Assembly (NCBI GenBank): GCA_022641095.1
Contig: JALCDB010000007.1
Coordinates: 1 to 64,000, forward strand
DNA length: 64,000 bases
Reading direction: 5' to 3'
From: Bacilli bacterium
GTDB lineage: Bacteria > Bacillota_I > Bacilli_A > RFN20 > CAG-826
Numbering within the stretch: the stretch's first letter is position 1; every line of letters starts with the position of its first letter. Under the pieces are notes generated by a model that worked only from the letters and a program-made list of their open reading frames with translations, did not search any database and was not told where the DNA came from. This document shows, in pieces, positions 19,472-29,577 of this stretch. A program made the translations under genes and the position numbers.

Positions 19472-21274
19472 TTACATGAACGCGAACTGCGAATTGTACA
19501 GAGAAGCGTAAAAGCCGTTTTTGGCCATGAGGGTCTCGTGGTTGCCCTGTTCGACGATGGCCCCTTCGTTCATCACGAGAATAAGATCGGCGTTTTTGAT
19601 CGTCGATAGGCGATGGGCGATGACAAACGAGGTTCGACCCTTGGTGAGCTTATCCATCGCCTGCTGAATCAATTCCTCGGTTCGGGTGTCGACGTTGGAA
19701 GTGGCTTCGTCGAGAATCATGAGAGGACTTCTTCTTAGCATCGCCCGGGCGATCGTGATAAGTTGCTTCTGCCCGCCCGAAATATTGGAACCGGCATCGA
19801 CGTGGCAATCGAGGCCATCGGGCAAAACGTCGATGAAATGGTTGATATTCGCTTCTTGGCATACTTCTTGCACATCAGCCTTCGTCCGGCCTTCGGTATT
19901 GTAGACGATGTTCTCGCGCATTGAGCCCTCGAACATCCACGTGTCCTGAAGGACCATGCCGAAGATGTCATGGATTTCGGCGCGACTCATGTCCTTGATG
20001 GGGACCCCGTCGATTTTGATGGAACCGGAGTTGATCTCGTAGAAACGCATCAGCAAGTTGACCATCGTGGTCTTGCCAGCCCCGGTCGGCCCGACGATCG
20101 CGACTTTGCTGCCAGGTTTGACGTGGCACGAAAAGCCATGGATGATCTCCCGCCCCTCGTCGTAACCGAAATGGACGTTCTCAAAGTCGACCGCCCCTTT
20201 GAGCGATTCGTGGCCGTTCTCGTCGAGGAAAAGACGCTTGGAGGTTTTCTCGGGAGCCAATTCGCCTTCGTTTAAGAACGAGAACACGCGTTTGCTTGCC
20301 GCCGCGGCGGTTTGCAAAGTGTTGAGCCCTTGGGCGATTTGGCTAAGAGGGGACTGAAACAGATTAACGTAAACGAGGAAAGCCGTGATGGTTCCCATCG
20401 TGACCCCAAGCTTCGCATTAAGGAAAAGGCCGCCGGCGATACAGACCGCCGCGTAAACGAAATAGGAGATGAAATTCATGATCGGCATCATGAGGCCGCC
20501 GAAGAACTGGGCCTTGACCATGGTCTCCTGAAGCTGATGGTTATCCTTCTCGAAGGCGGTGTTGACGCGTTCCGCGGCGTCGAAGCACTTGATGACGATT
20601 TGGCCCGAGAAGTTTTCTTCAACGACCCCGTCGACCTTGCCGATGAGCTCTTGGCGTTTAATGAATTGCGGCTGGGCCAACTTGAGGATCATGAGCATGA
20701 AAAGCGCCATAAGGGGCAAGGAAATCATGACCGTAAGGGCCATTCTCCAACTGGTCACGAACATGGCGATAAGAACCGCCGCGAGGGTCAATAACGATTG
20801 GATCAGCATCCCGGCCGCCTGCTGCAAGGAGGTCGCGATTTGATCGACGTCGTTCGTGAGGCGCGAGAGGGTGTCGCCCGTCGCATGGGAGTCGAAATAG
20901 CGAAGCGGTATCCTGTTTATCTTAGCTGCGATGGCTTCGCGGAGGTCACGCGAGTACTTTTGGGTGGCCGCGGTTATGATGAAATTGGCTGCGTATCCGA
21001 AAAGGGCGCTTCCGACATAAAAGGCAGCCAAGAGAGAACCGATTTTCGCAACATAGGGAATATCGATCGTCCTTGACACCGCGTTGTCGGCGATTTCGTC
21101 GGTCATGGCCTTCAGATACGTCGGAGCGATGACAACGAAGACGACGGATCCCAGCAAAAGAATCGTCGAAACGACGAAGGAAGGCCAGTACTTTCTGCTC
21201 GAGGAAACGAGTTTCCGAAGGATTTCCCTCGTATCGCCCTTTCGGTGGGCGGAGACTTTTCTCACCATGCTCAT
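19472..21274 (-). CDS. ABC exporter subunit (TMD-NBD), canonical catalytic Glu
   Basis: GPTGAGKTTMVNLL; NISGGQKQLITIARAMLRRSPLMILDEATSNVD. Confidence 0.95.
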   Translation of the reverse strand: MSMVRKVSAHRKGDTREILRKLVSSSRKYWPSFVVSTILLLGSVVFVVIAPTYLKAMTDEIADNAVSRTIDIPYVAKIGSLLAAFYVGSALFGYAANFIITAATQKYSRDLREAIAAKINRIPLRYFDSHATGDTLSRLTNDVDQIATSLQQAAGMLIQSLLTLAAVLIAMFVTSWRMALTVMISLPLMALFMLMILKLAQPQFIKRQELIGKVDGVVEENFSGQIVIKCFDAAERVNTAFEKDNHQLQETMVKAQFFGGLMMPIMNFISYFVYAAVCIAGGLFLNAKLGVTMGTITAFLVYVNLFQSPLSQIAQGLNTLQTAAAASKRVFSFLNEGELAPEKTSKRLFLDENGHESLKGAVDFENVHFGYDEGREIIHGFSCHVKPGSKVAIVGPTGAGKTTMVNLLMRFYEINSGSIKIDGVPIKDMSRAEIHDIFGMVLQDTWMFEGSMRENIVYNTEGRTKADVQEVCQEANINHFIDVLPDGLDCHVDAGSNISGGQKQLITIARAMLRRSPLMILDEATSNVDTRTEELIQQAMDKLTKGRTSFVIAHRLSTIKNADLILVMNEGAIVEQGNHETLMAKNGFYASLYNSQFAFM

Positions 21275-23163
21275 AAACCGAGTTCCTCCTTCGTGAGTTG
21301 CGAGAGCGCGATCTCACGGTAAATCGGGCACGTTCGCAGCAGTTCCTCATGCTTCCCGCACCCCACCATCTTCCCGCTGTCGAGAACGACGATTCTGTCG
21401 GCGTCCATGATGGTGCCGATTCGCTGAGCGACGATGATCTTCGTCACCGCGGCCTCGCTTTCGGCCAAATTGTCGCGAACCTGACGGTCCGTTTTGTAAT
21501 CAAGGGCGCTGAAGGAATCGTCAAAGACGAGAAACTGAGGCTTGATGGCGACGGCCCTGGCGATGCAGAGGCGTTGCCGCTGCCCGCCCGAGACGTTCGT
21601 GCCGCCTTGAGACACGACGAAGCCGTAACCCCCTTCCATCTCGGAGATAAAACCGTCCGCGCAGGCGATCTGACAGGCTTTCTTCACCTCGTCGTCGCTG
21701 ATGGAAGGAGCCCCAAAACGAACGTTTGAAGCCACGCTGCCAGAGAAGAGCAAGCCTTTCTGAGGGACGAAACCCACGACCGAGCGGAGGTAGCTTTGCC
21801 TAAGGGAGCGGACATCGACCCCGTTGATCGTGACGGCGCCCGAAGTGACGTCATAAAGCCTTGTGATAAGGTTCACGAGCGTTGATTTGCCCGAACCGGT
21901 GGAACCGATAAAAGCGATCGTCTCGCCTTCTTTGGCCTCAAAACTGATGTGCTGAAGAACGTTGTCCGAAGCGTCAGGGTAGCCAAAGTTCACGTCTTTG
22001 AAGGCAATGGATCCTTTCTCAACCGGGACGATGGGCTCCTTTGGATCCGTGATGACGATCTTCGTTTCGAGGACCTCGTTGATGCGTTTGGCCGAAACCG
22101 ATGCTCGCGGCCACATGATGAACATCATAAGGAGCATCACGAACGCCATGATGATTTGAGTGGCGAGCATCATGAAAGCCGTGAGGGTCGCGTAGTCGAG
22201 CTCACCGCCGTTGATGAGCGTGGCGCCGACCCAATAAATAGCCAAGGAAATACCGTTCATCAGGATCATCATGAGAGGGTTCATGAGACTCAGGACGCGA
22301 CCGGTGAAAATTTGGACCTTGGTCTCCTTTTCGTTCACATCCGCGAACTTCTTCTCCTGATAATCCTCGGCGTTAAAAGCCCTCACGACGCGGATACCGT
22401 TGAGATTCTCGCGCGTGATGCCGTTGAGGCGGTCGAGAAGTTTCTGATTGATTTTGAACTTCGGCAACACGAGAGCCATGATGACGGAAAGGCCGATCAC
22501 CAAGGCGGCGATGCCAACGGCCGTCACGACAGTAAGCTGCCATGAGGAGGCTTGGATTTTGCAGATGGCCCAAACCGCCGTGACCGGGGCCGCGAAAACC
22601 ATGCGCATCATGAGAAGCGAGGTCATTTGGACGTTTTCGATGTCGTTCGTGGTCCGCGTGATCAGCGAGGCGGTCGAGAAACGGCTGATTTCGGCCAAGG
22701 AAAAAGACGACACCTTCTCGTTGATCCGACTACGGGTGTAGGTGGCTAAATCGGCGGCCACGAAGGAAGCCAGCCCCGAGATGAGGGCTTGGCAGGCCGC
22801 GACGCCGGCGGCGCAGCCGATCATCAAGCCCCCGTAATACCAAATTTCGCCCGTGGAAGCCACGGCGATCGAATTGATCGCGCTGATGGAGGAGGCGTCA
22901 AGCCCAAGCGAGGAAAGGTCCATCGCGGCGAGAGCGGCCCATCGGGAAGCGTCGTCTTGGCCCAGAAGAACGAAGACGGCGTAAAACTCGTCCCCGATTT
23001 GGGCGGGGTTATTATGGTAGTTCAAGAACTGGATGCTCTTGATGAGGCTCTGCAGGAAATCGATAAGGGTCATCGAGCAATAGACTTGAAGCACCGTGAG
23101 ACCCATGATGAGCGCGACGAAAACCCAATCCTGTTTTTTAAAGTTTCGATACAGTTTGAACAT
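21271..23163 (-). CDS. ABC exporter subunit (TMD-NBD), non-canonical Walker B
   Basis: GSTGSGKSTLVNLI; NVSGGQRQRLCIARAVAIKPQFLVFDDSFSALD (catalytic Glu replaced by Asp). Confidence 0.95.
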   Translation of the reverse strand: MFKLYRNFKKQDWVFVALIMGLTVLQVYCSMTLIDFLQSLIKSIQFLNYHNNPAQIGDEFYAVFVLLGQDDASRWAALAAMDLSSLGLDASSISAINSIAVASTGEIWYYGGLMIGCAAGVAACQALISGLASFVAADLATYTRSRINEKVSSFSLAEISRFSTASLITRTTNDIENVQMTSLLMMRMVFAAPVTAVWAICKIQASSWQLTVVTAVGIAALVIGLSVIMALVLPKFKINQKLLDRLNGITRENLNGIRVVRAFNAEDYQEKKFADVNEKETKVQIFTGRVLSLMNPLMMILMNGISLAIYWVGATLINGGELDYATLTAFMMLATQIIMAFVMLLMMFIMWPRASVSAKRINEVLETKIVITDPKEPIVPVEKGSIAFKDVNFGYPDASDNVLQHISFEAKEGETIAFIGSTGSGKSTLVNLITRLYDVTSGAVTINGVDVRSLRQSYLRSVVGFVPQKGLLFSGSVASNVRFGAPSISDDEVKKACQIACADGFISEMEGGYGFVVSQGGTNVSGGQRQRLCIARAVAIKPQFLVFDDSFSALDYKTDRQVRDNLAESEAAVTKIIVAQRIGTIMDADRIVVLDSGKMVGCGKHEELLRTCPIYREIALSQLTKEELGL

Positions 23164-23620
23164 GGCTCTCTTTCTCCTTCTTCGCTTTTGCGATCGCGTC
23201 TAAGAAACCATTGATGTCCTTCATATACTCAGTGAAACGATCCTCACCGACGGAAGCGATGACGAATTCGATGCTTTCGCGAAAACGCGTTTCCTTATCG
23301 CGGGCCATTTTCTTGCCCGAGGCGGTCAACCCGACGATGGTCTTCCTTCTGTCGACGGGGTTGCTCTTCCGATAGATGACGCCCCGCTTTTCCATATCCT
23401 TAAGAACATTGCCAACGCGACCGCTTCCCGAGTGGATGAAATACGATAGATCCTTGGGACTCGCCCTACCGTGTTCCATAAGGTAATAGACGATGCGCAT
23501 CTGCCCCTGCCCGTATCCGATCAAATCCCGTGGGGCAGGCCCTCCGAAACAACGGCCCAAGAGATTCATCGCTTCCTTAATTTGACGTTCGTGTGCGCTT
23601 GTTTTCACCATTTTGCTCAC
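23138..23620 (-). CDS. MarR-family transcriptional regulator
   Basis: Winged helix: YLMEHGRASPKDLSYFIHSGSGRVGNVLKDMEKRGVIYRKSNPVDRRKTIVGLTASGKK. Confidence 0.92.
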   Translation of the reverse strand: MSKMVKTSAHERQIKEAMNLLGRCFGGPAPRDLIGYGQGQMRIVYYLMEHGRASPKDLSYFIHSGSGRVGNVLKDMEKRGVIYRKSNPVDRRKTIVGLTASGKKMARDKETRFRESIEFVIASVGEDRFTEYMKDINGFLDAIAKAKKEKESHVQTVSKL

Positions 23621-24300
23621 CCCGTGAGTTATACAACGGAATCACTCTACTCGGGCTTGCCATGAATGGCAAGGAAAAACGCCGAGGAAACAGCAATCAG
23701 CGTTTTGAGGGTCAGCGCTTCGTCAAGGAGACGATGCCATCAATCCAAGCTTCAGCGTCCTTTTTCGGAGGTTATTTGGCACGATCCTCCGCCGGAATCG
23801 CATCAAACCCGCATCGGGCAAACGACTTTCGCCCCAAGCGAAAGGCCCCTCATGTCTTTGACGACGTGGCCCGGCCATTCTCCGTTAGTCGTGAACGGAA
23901 TGACCGCTTCCCCCTCGGGGGGATCGATGCCCGATAAGCGATCTCGGCGCCTCCAAAAGGAACTTCGTGGGCCTAATGCCGGATCTTTCCGCCGGTTTTT
24001 CGATCCAATTGCCCCAAGTTTCGCCCGAGGATATCGAGGGCCTTTGCGATTCGTTGCTCGTGCTCACCTATAGCCTTTATCCGATGATTACTCCTAGCAG
24101 CAACCAGCGTAAAGCCATGAAAGAAGTCGACATGAAGACCTGCGACGACGCGCATGCCTATTGCAAAACCATATCGCTTTTCTTTTAAAAGTCGCCCGTC
24201 GTTAAAAACCAATCGGCCTTCCGGTATCGCCTCCTTTTTCCCGAATTGCCGCGGGACATATCTTCCCATAGTGATAGAATAAGGCAAAAGAGGCACATAT

Positions 24301-25095
24301 ATGGATTGGCTCGCTTTAACGACGACTCCGGGGGAACTTGAGGAGAACCTCCAAACTTTCTCGACTTTGAAGTGGTACATAATACCGCTTCTCCTCATCG
24401 TGATGTTCATTGTCTACTGGCTTCTCCACAAGAAAGAGTACAGCGTCGTCTTCGGGGCGGCGGCTTTTTGGCTTATGGATATCTTCAACGAAACCTGGAA
24501 CTCGATCGTCTACGCGACGACCGGCAGTCCGGTTTGGGGCACCACCGCGGCCGGCGGTTCCTCCCTTCAGATCCTCATAGGCTACAACATCGAAATCTCG
24601 TTCATGTTCATCATCCTCGGGGCGGTCACCTGCCTCATGCTCAAAACCAGTCCGGTTGACCCGATGGCGAGGTTCATGGATGGCAACAAGAACTGGCTTA
24701 GCGACCCCAACAACATGTTCTACAAAGCCAACGTCGGAAGAAGGAATCTTTCTCCCGAGGAGCGGAAAATCAAATTGAAAGCCGTCATGGGTCGCGTCGT
24801 TCCGGCGCTCGTGTGCAGCGTCTTGGCCGTTTGCATCGAATGCCTGCTCAACTACGCCGGTCTCCTCACATGGGACAAATCCTGGTGGCAACGAAACGTG
24901 CCGTATCTTATCTTCCTCATTGGTTACTGCCCGTTCTTCTTCTCCGCGGTGATAGTCCACGATTTGCCCCGGAAATGGCAAATCATATCAGTCGGCGGCT
25001 TCACGGCCTTCCTGTTTGTCCTCATCTTGACGCTTGGATGCATCGGCATGCTCGGGGCCCAGATCCCCTTGAACTGGCCCTTCCTCGTCTCCTGA
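24301..25095 (+). CDS. multi-TM membrane protein of unknown family (paralog of 25151..25780)
   Basis: Hydrophobic segments; shared pattern KKEY / IGxxIExSxMF / CIE...WWW / PFFxxAVxVxD with the convergent neighbour. Confidence 0.75.
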   Translation: MDWLALTTTPGELEENLQTFSTLKWYIIPLLLIVMFIVYWLLHKKEYSVVFGAAAFWLMDIFNETWNSIVYATTGSPVWGTTAAGGSSLQILIGYNIEISFMFIILGAVTCLMLKTSPVDPMARFMDGNKNWLSDPNNMFYKANVGRRNLSPEERKIKLKAVMGRVVPALVCSVLAVCIECLLNYAGLLTWDKSWWQRNVPYLIFLIGYCPFFFSAVIVHDLPRKWQIISVGGFTAFLFVLILTLGCIGMLGAQIPLNWPFLVS

Positions 25096-25104
25096 TCAAC
25101 CACG

Positions 25105-25140
25105 AAAAAGCGCCCCGAAGAACCGGGGCGTTTTTCTTTT
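25105..25140. terminator. shared bidirectional terminator between convergent paralogs
   Basis: AAAAGCGCCCC-GAAGAACC-GGGGCGTTTTTCTTTT. Confidence 0.85.
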
Positions 25141-25150
25141 CGTTGGCTCT

Positions 25151-25780
25151 TTAGATGATGCCAAGCGGCACAAGGACCGCAAGAAGAACGACATTGAGCG
25201 AGACGATGGAAATAAGGAATATTTTCTGGAATTTCGAGTTCGCGTCCGGCACGAAGACCGCGGCGATGAAGAAGGGCACGTAAACCGTGACGCATACCAG
25301 AAGGGCACCCCACCACGGATAGACCCAGAGGAACTTCCCGGTGCTGGCCAGGAAAATCTCGATGCAACTGAAAAGGACGCTCATGCCGATGACGTCCCAC
25401 CACTTGATCGACAAGCCCAGGAATTTCACGTTTTTGTCCTTGGGCAGGATCTGATAAGCGCAGATGCCGGCGAGGGCGAACATCATCGAGAGCTCGATCG
25501 AAACGCCGATGAGAAGAAGATATGAGGTTGAATCGTTCGTGCAGGCCCAAAGGGGATAGCCCCAGATTTTGGCGATGAGGGCATTGCAGATCTCGCATAG
25601 CCAATGAACCGAATAGAGCGAGAGCCCGGCGACGGCGAGCTTGTATTCCTTCTTTCGAAGAAGCGCCCCGTAAATCAAAACGACGACGGCGAGGAAGAAA
25701 ATCGTGGACCAATTGAAGTTGCCCGTGTAACGGACGATGATTTTATCGACTTCGCTCGCGTTGTCCCAGCTGCCAAACAT
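25151..25780 (-). CDS. multi-TM membrane protein of unknown family (paralog of 24301..25095)
   Basis: LLRKKEYKLAVAG...LLIGVSIELSMMFA...SCIEIFLASTGKFLWVYPWWG...YVPFFIAAVFVPD. Confidence 0.75.
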   Translation of the reverse strand: MFGSWDNASEVDKIIVRYTGNFNWSTIFFLAVVVLIYGALLRKKEYKLAVAGLSLYSVHWLCEICNALIAKIWGYPLWACTNDSTSYLLLIGVSIELSMMFALAGICAYQILPKDKNVKFLGLSIKWWDVIGMSVLFSCIEIFLASTGKFLWVYPWWGALLVCVTVYVPFFIAAVFVPDANSKFQKIFLISIVSLNVVLLAVLVPLGII

Positions 25781-25918
25781 AAAAATGCCTCCTTGGCCAT
25801 GCTATGCAGCGATCGTTGGTTCTATTTTAGGGCGACGGAAAGGAAACTCAAACAACAATCAGTAAACAGGGACGAATGAAAGCCGCTTGGTGGCGGCAAG
25901 AGGCGCTTCACGATCGTT

Positions 25919-26602
25919 CTATTCTTCCAAGAACCTGTATCCGACTCCGACTTCCGTTTTGATGTACTGCGGATTGTTGGTGTCGCTTTCGATCTTCCTT
26001 CTTATGGAAGCCATGAAGACCCGGAGCGATTGGTAATCGTCGTCGCTCGGATACCCCCATATCTCATTTTGGATATAGGCATGGGTGAGAACCTTGCCTT
26101 GGTTTTTGACAAGCAAGGTGATTATTTTGTATTCGATGGGGGTAAGGTGTATTTCCGATTCGCCGATGAAAACCTTTCTTTTCACGAAATCGATCGTCAG
26201 GCTTTTGAAGACGAACGAATCGGGGGTCTCGACATAGGAATCGCTCTTCCGGAGGCACACCCTTATTCTCGCCATAAGCTCGCCGACGGTGAACGGCTTG
26301 GTGACGTAATCGTCGGCCCCTTTGTCGAGGGCGTCGACCTTCTCAATCTCCCTATCCCGCGCGGACAAAATGATGATCGGCGTTTTCCCGATTTCCCGGA
26401 TTTGATGCAAAACTTCCATGCCGTCGATATCCGGCAATCCAAGGTCAAGCAGGACGATGTCGGGCTTGTCGCTCAGAAAATGGTTTATCCCCATGATTCC
26501 GGTCGTGGCCGAATCGACGTCGTAATGGCCAGTCTTTAAGGCCAGTTTCAAGAACCTGACGATCGCTGGGTCGTCCTCAACGAGCAAAATTTTTTCGTCC
26601 AT
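25919..26602 (-). CDS. OmpR/KdpE-type response regulator
   Basis: ILLVEDDPAIVRFLKLALK...DIVLLDLGLPDIDGMEVL; winged-helix C-terminus. Confidence 0.93.
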   Translation of the reverse strand: MDEKILLVEDDPAIVRFLKLALKTGHYDVDSATTGIMGINHFLSDKPDIVLLDLGLPDIDGMEVLHQIREIGKTPIIILSARDREIEKVDALDKGADDYVTKPFTVGELMARIRVCLRKSDSYVETPDSFVFKSLTIDFVKRKVFIGESEIHLTPIEYKIITLLVKNQGKVLTHAYIQNEIWGYPSDDDYQSLRVFMASIRRKIESDTNNPQYIKTEVGVGYRFLEE

Positions 26603-26617
26603 GCCGCCTTTGCCTCC

Positions 26618-28108
26618 TTAATCCGGGATGTTGAAACGGAAGGTCGCCCCGCCGATCTCGTTGTTGAACCCCTCAATTTTGCCCCCATGGGCCTCCACGA
26701 TCGATTTGCAGATGCTGAGCCCCAGCCCGGTGTCGCGGTGGGTTTCGCTTTTTTGCATAAGCGAGAAGAAATCCATGAAGAGTTTGTCGACGATCTTCGG
26801 GTCGATGCCTCCACCATTATCCTCCACCTCGAAAAAAACGCTGCCGTCTTTATGATAATAACGAACGTTGATCTTCGTGTTCGGCTTGGTGTGTTTGATG
26901 GCGTTGTCAATCAGATTATAGAGAACCTGAATCAGCAGTTCTCTTTGGGTGTTGACCATCGTTATCTCGCTTTGCCGTTCGTAGACGATCTGCTTCTTCA
27001 CCTTAACGTTGGCGAATTTTCCGCTCGTCTCCTCGATTATCTCATCGACCACTTCCTTCTTTTTGCGGACGATTGGATTCGAGTTGTCGAATTTCGAGAC
27101 GTTAAGGAGATTCTCGACGAAGGTATAAAGATCGCATGACTGGTTATAAACGTCCGCCATGATTCCCTTGATTTCCTCGTCGGTGCATTTGTCGTAATTC
27201 TCAAGAAGGAAATTGCTGCCCCCCTGAATGCTCGTAAGGGGAGTCTTCAGATCGTGGGACAAGCCCCTAAGGAGCTGGTTTTTGAATCTTTCCCTTTCCA
27301 TCATCACCTTGGTGCTCTCTTTTTGCCGGATGGCCTTGCCTCTTTCGATGATGACCGTCAGATGCATGATGGCGCTTTTGATGAAACTCGCCTCGTCTTC
27401 GGTAAGATTGACGTTGCCATCGATTTCGACCACGAAGGCGCCGCAGGTTTCATCGGAGACCATGACGGGAAAGATCTTGTAGGGCAAAGAGGAATAGAGG
27501 TTCTCTTTATAGCCGACGACAAGCCCATGCGAGAGCGAATAGCTGATCGCTTCCTTGCTTGAGTCGATGTCAAAGGATGAATCGCCAAGCAACTGAAGGC
27601 CCTCGCTCACGTAAGCGGTCTTCCTTCCGAGGGCTTTTTGAATGTTCGAGCATACGATCCTGAACGTTTCGTTTTCATCGCCGCAATTAAGAAGCTCATT
27701 CGTCATGTCGTAGAGCGACTTGATTTTCTTTTCGTTGGCTTTGGATATCTTTGATTCCCTTTGGAGTTTGATGGTGACGGAGCCGGCAATCAGCGAAACG
27801 AAAATGAAAAACACGAATGAGATGTAATAATTCGGATCATCCATCGCGAAAGAATAGCGGGGCTCGGTGAAAAGAAGATTGAAAGAAAGGATAAAAATCA
27901 GATCGGCCACGATCGCAAGGAAAATATTCCCGGTCTTAACCACCAGTATCAGACCGGCGACGACATAGACCATGAAGATGTTCTCGGCTCGGAAATTCAG
28001 TTTGTCGACTCCGATGGACAAAGCTATGGCGAGCGCGCTCACGACGAGGAAAAACAAGAAATCAAGAAGCGTTTTCTTTTTACTGATTTTTTTAAAAAAT
28101 GACTTCAT
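26618..28108 (-). CDS. KdpD-like sensor histidine kinase lacking the N-terminal KdpD/Usp domains
   Basis: DUF4118-like 4-TM N-terminus, GAF-like region, HK core GLSHDLKTPLTSIQGGSNFL ... DTGLGLSICKSIVEAHGG. Confidence 0.9.
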   Translation of the reverse strand: MKSFFKKISKKKTLLDFLFFLVVSALAIALSIGVDKLNFRAENIFMVYVVAGLILVVKTGNIFLAIVADLIFILSFNLLFTEPRYSFAMDDPNYYISFVFFIFVSLIAGSVTIKLQRESKISKANEKKIKSLYDMTNELLNCGDENETFRIVCSNIQKALGRKTAYVSEGLQLLGDSSFDIDSSKEAISYSLSHGLVVGYKENLYSSLPYKIFPVMVSDETCGAFVVEIDGNVNLTEDEASFIKSAIMHLTVIIERGKAIRQKESTKVMMERERFKNQLLRGLSHDLKTPLTSIQGGSNFLLENYDKCTDEEIKGIMADVYNQSCDLYTFVENLLNVSKFDNSNPIVRKKKEVVDEIIEETSGKFANVKVKKQIVYERQSEITMVNTQRELLIQVLYNLIDNAIKHTKPNTKINVRYYHKDGSVFFEVEDNGGGIDPKIVDKLFMDFFSLMQKSETHRDTGLGLSICKSIVEAHGGKIEGFNNEIGGATFRFNIPD

Positions 28109-28115
28109 TTTGCCT

Positions 28116-29576
28116 TCAGCTCCTTCTAAAGGGCCTTATCGCCTTGCCAAGGGCGTTGAAAACCACGACTATTTCAAGCCTTCCCAATATCATGCCACAA
28201 ATCGAGGTTAGGAGAATGACGGGGTGGGCTGAGAAGCCAGTTATTCCGACCGATAATCCGACCGTGCCGATTGAGGAGGCGAACTCAAACATGCTATCGC
28301 TAAGCGAATAGCCGAATAAGGTGAAAATGAACGATCCCGTCAAAAACAGCAAAAGATAGGCGGCCATGAAAGAGGCGGAGGAAATGAAATCGTCTTTCGT
28401 GAAGATGATCTCCCTTCCATTTTGATAGATGAATTCATGCTTCACGATTTTGTAATTCTGACTTCGGTGGGCGATGCTCGCGAAAGACCCTTTCACCACG
28501 CTCACGACGCGATATTGCTTGATTCCTCCGGCTGTTGAGCCAACCCCGCCACCGATAAGCATTAAGACGATCATGATGGTTTTCATCGATGAGGGCAGAG
28601 CGGCGACGGAAGGGACATTCTGAAAGCCGGTCGTCGTGATCGAGGAAAAAAACTGGAATGCCGATACGCGAAACGAATCGCCTAGCGACATATGGGCGTC
28701 GAAAAAGCAGATGAGCACCATGATCGGAATGACAAACAAAGTCGCGAAAACGAAGAACCGGACCTCCGAATGACGCCATATTTTCCTGAACTGGCCCCTT
28801 ATCAAATAAAGGTGGATGACGAAATTCGTCGAGCCAAGGCACATAAGAACGATGGTGATGATCTCGATAGCCAGCGAATGATAGCCTCCAATGCTATTTG
28901 GGTTGTTGGAGAAACCTCCGGTCGACACCGAGGCAATTGATGTGCAAATTGAATCGAACACACTCATGCCAGAACAGACGTAAGCGATCGTCCCCAGCAA
29001 AATATATATCGAATAAATCGATAGAATCAGTCGCGCGGATTTCACGAGATTGGGCAGCAATTTGTCCTGATGCCCCTCAGCCATATATAGTTTTAGGTTG
29101 TATTTGTCCGAAATGGCGCAGGTGAGGATAAGAACGAGCCCAACGCCTCCGGCAAAAAGCAAAAGGCTCCGAAATAAAAGGAAAATATGGGGACAAGAAG
29201 CGACATCCACCACGCTTAACCCGGTCGTAGTAAGCCCAGAGGTGGCCTCGAAAAGGGATTGCACGAAGTCATACTTCCGCGTGAGGAGGAACGGCAGGGC
29301 GCAAATCAAGATGGCCATGAGCCAAAAGGCGCACACCAAAACGGCGTCTTCGTGGTTCTTAAGCCTATCCTTCTCCATGCCCTTGAAACACATCGCCGTG
29401 ATGTAGCCAAGCGCGATCGAAATAAGTCCCGGGACGACGAAGCACCAGGCATATTGGCTTTCGCTAGGGAAGAAAATAAGCGAGACCAAGGGAACCAAAA
29501 GGAATATGCCGATGATTATGGCGAAAACGCCCAAATAAGAAATAATGAGTCGCCAGCCGGAAATCGTTTTCGCCAT
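28116..29576 (-). CDS. trkH: TrkH/KtrB-family potassium channel subunit
   Basis: FEATSGLTTTGLSV; SVSTGGFSNNPNSIGGYHSLAIE; FFSSITTTGFQN; ASSIGTVGLSVGI selectivity repeats. Confidence 0.93.
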   Translation of the reverse strand: MAKTISGWRLIISYLGVFAIIIGIFLLVPLVSLIFFPSESQYAWCFVVPGLISIALGYITAMCFKGMEKDRLKNHEDAVLVCAFWLMAILICALPFLLTRKYDFVQSLFEATSGLTTTGLSVVDVASCPHIFLLFRSLLLFAGGVGLVLILTCAISDKYNLKLYMAEGHQDKLLPNLVKSARLILSIYSIYILLGTIAYVCSGMSVFDSICTSIASVSTGGFSNNPNSIGGYHSLAIEIITIVLMCLGSTNFVIHLYLIRGQFRKIWRHSEVRFFVFATLFVIPIMVLICFFDAHMSLGDSFRVSAFQFFSSITTTGFQNVPSVAALPSSMKTIMIVLMLIGGGVGSTAGGIKQYRVVSVVKGSFASIAHRSQNYKIVKHEFIYQNGREIIFTKDDFISSASFMAAYLLLFLTGSFIFTLFGYSLSDSMFEFASSIGTVGLSVGITGFSAHPVILLTSICGMILGRLEIVVVFNALGKAIRPFRRS

Positions 29577-29577
29577 C

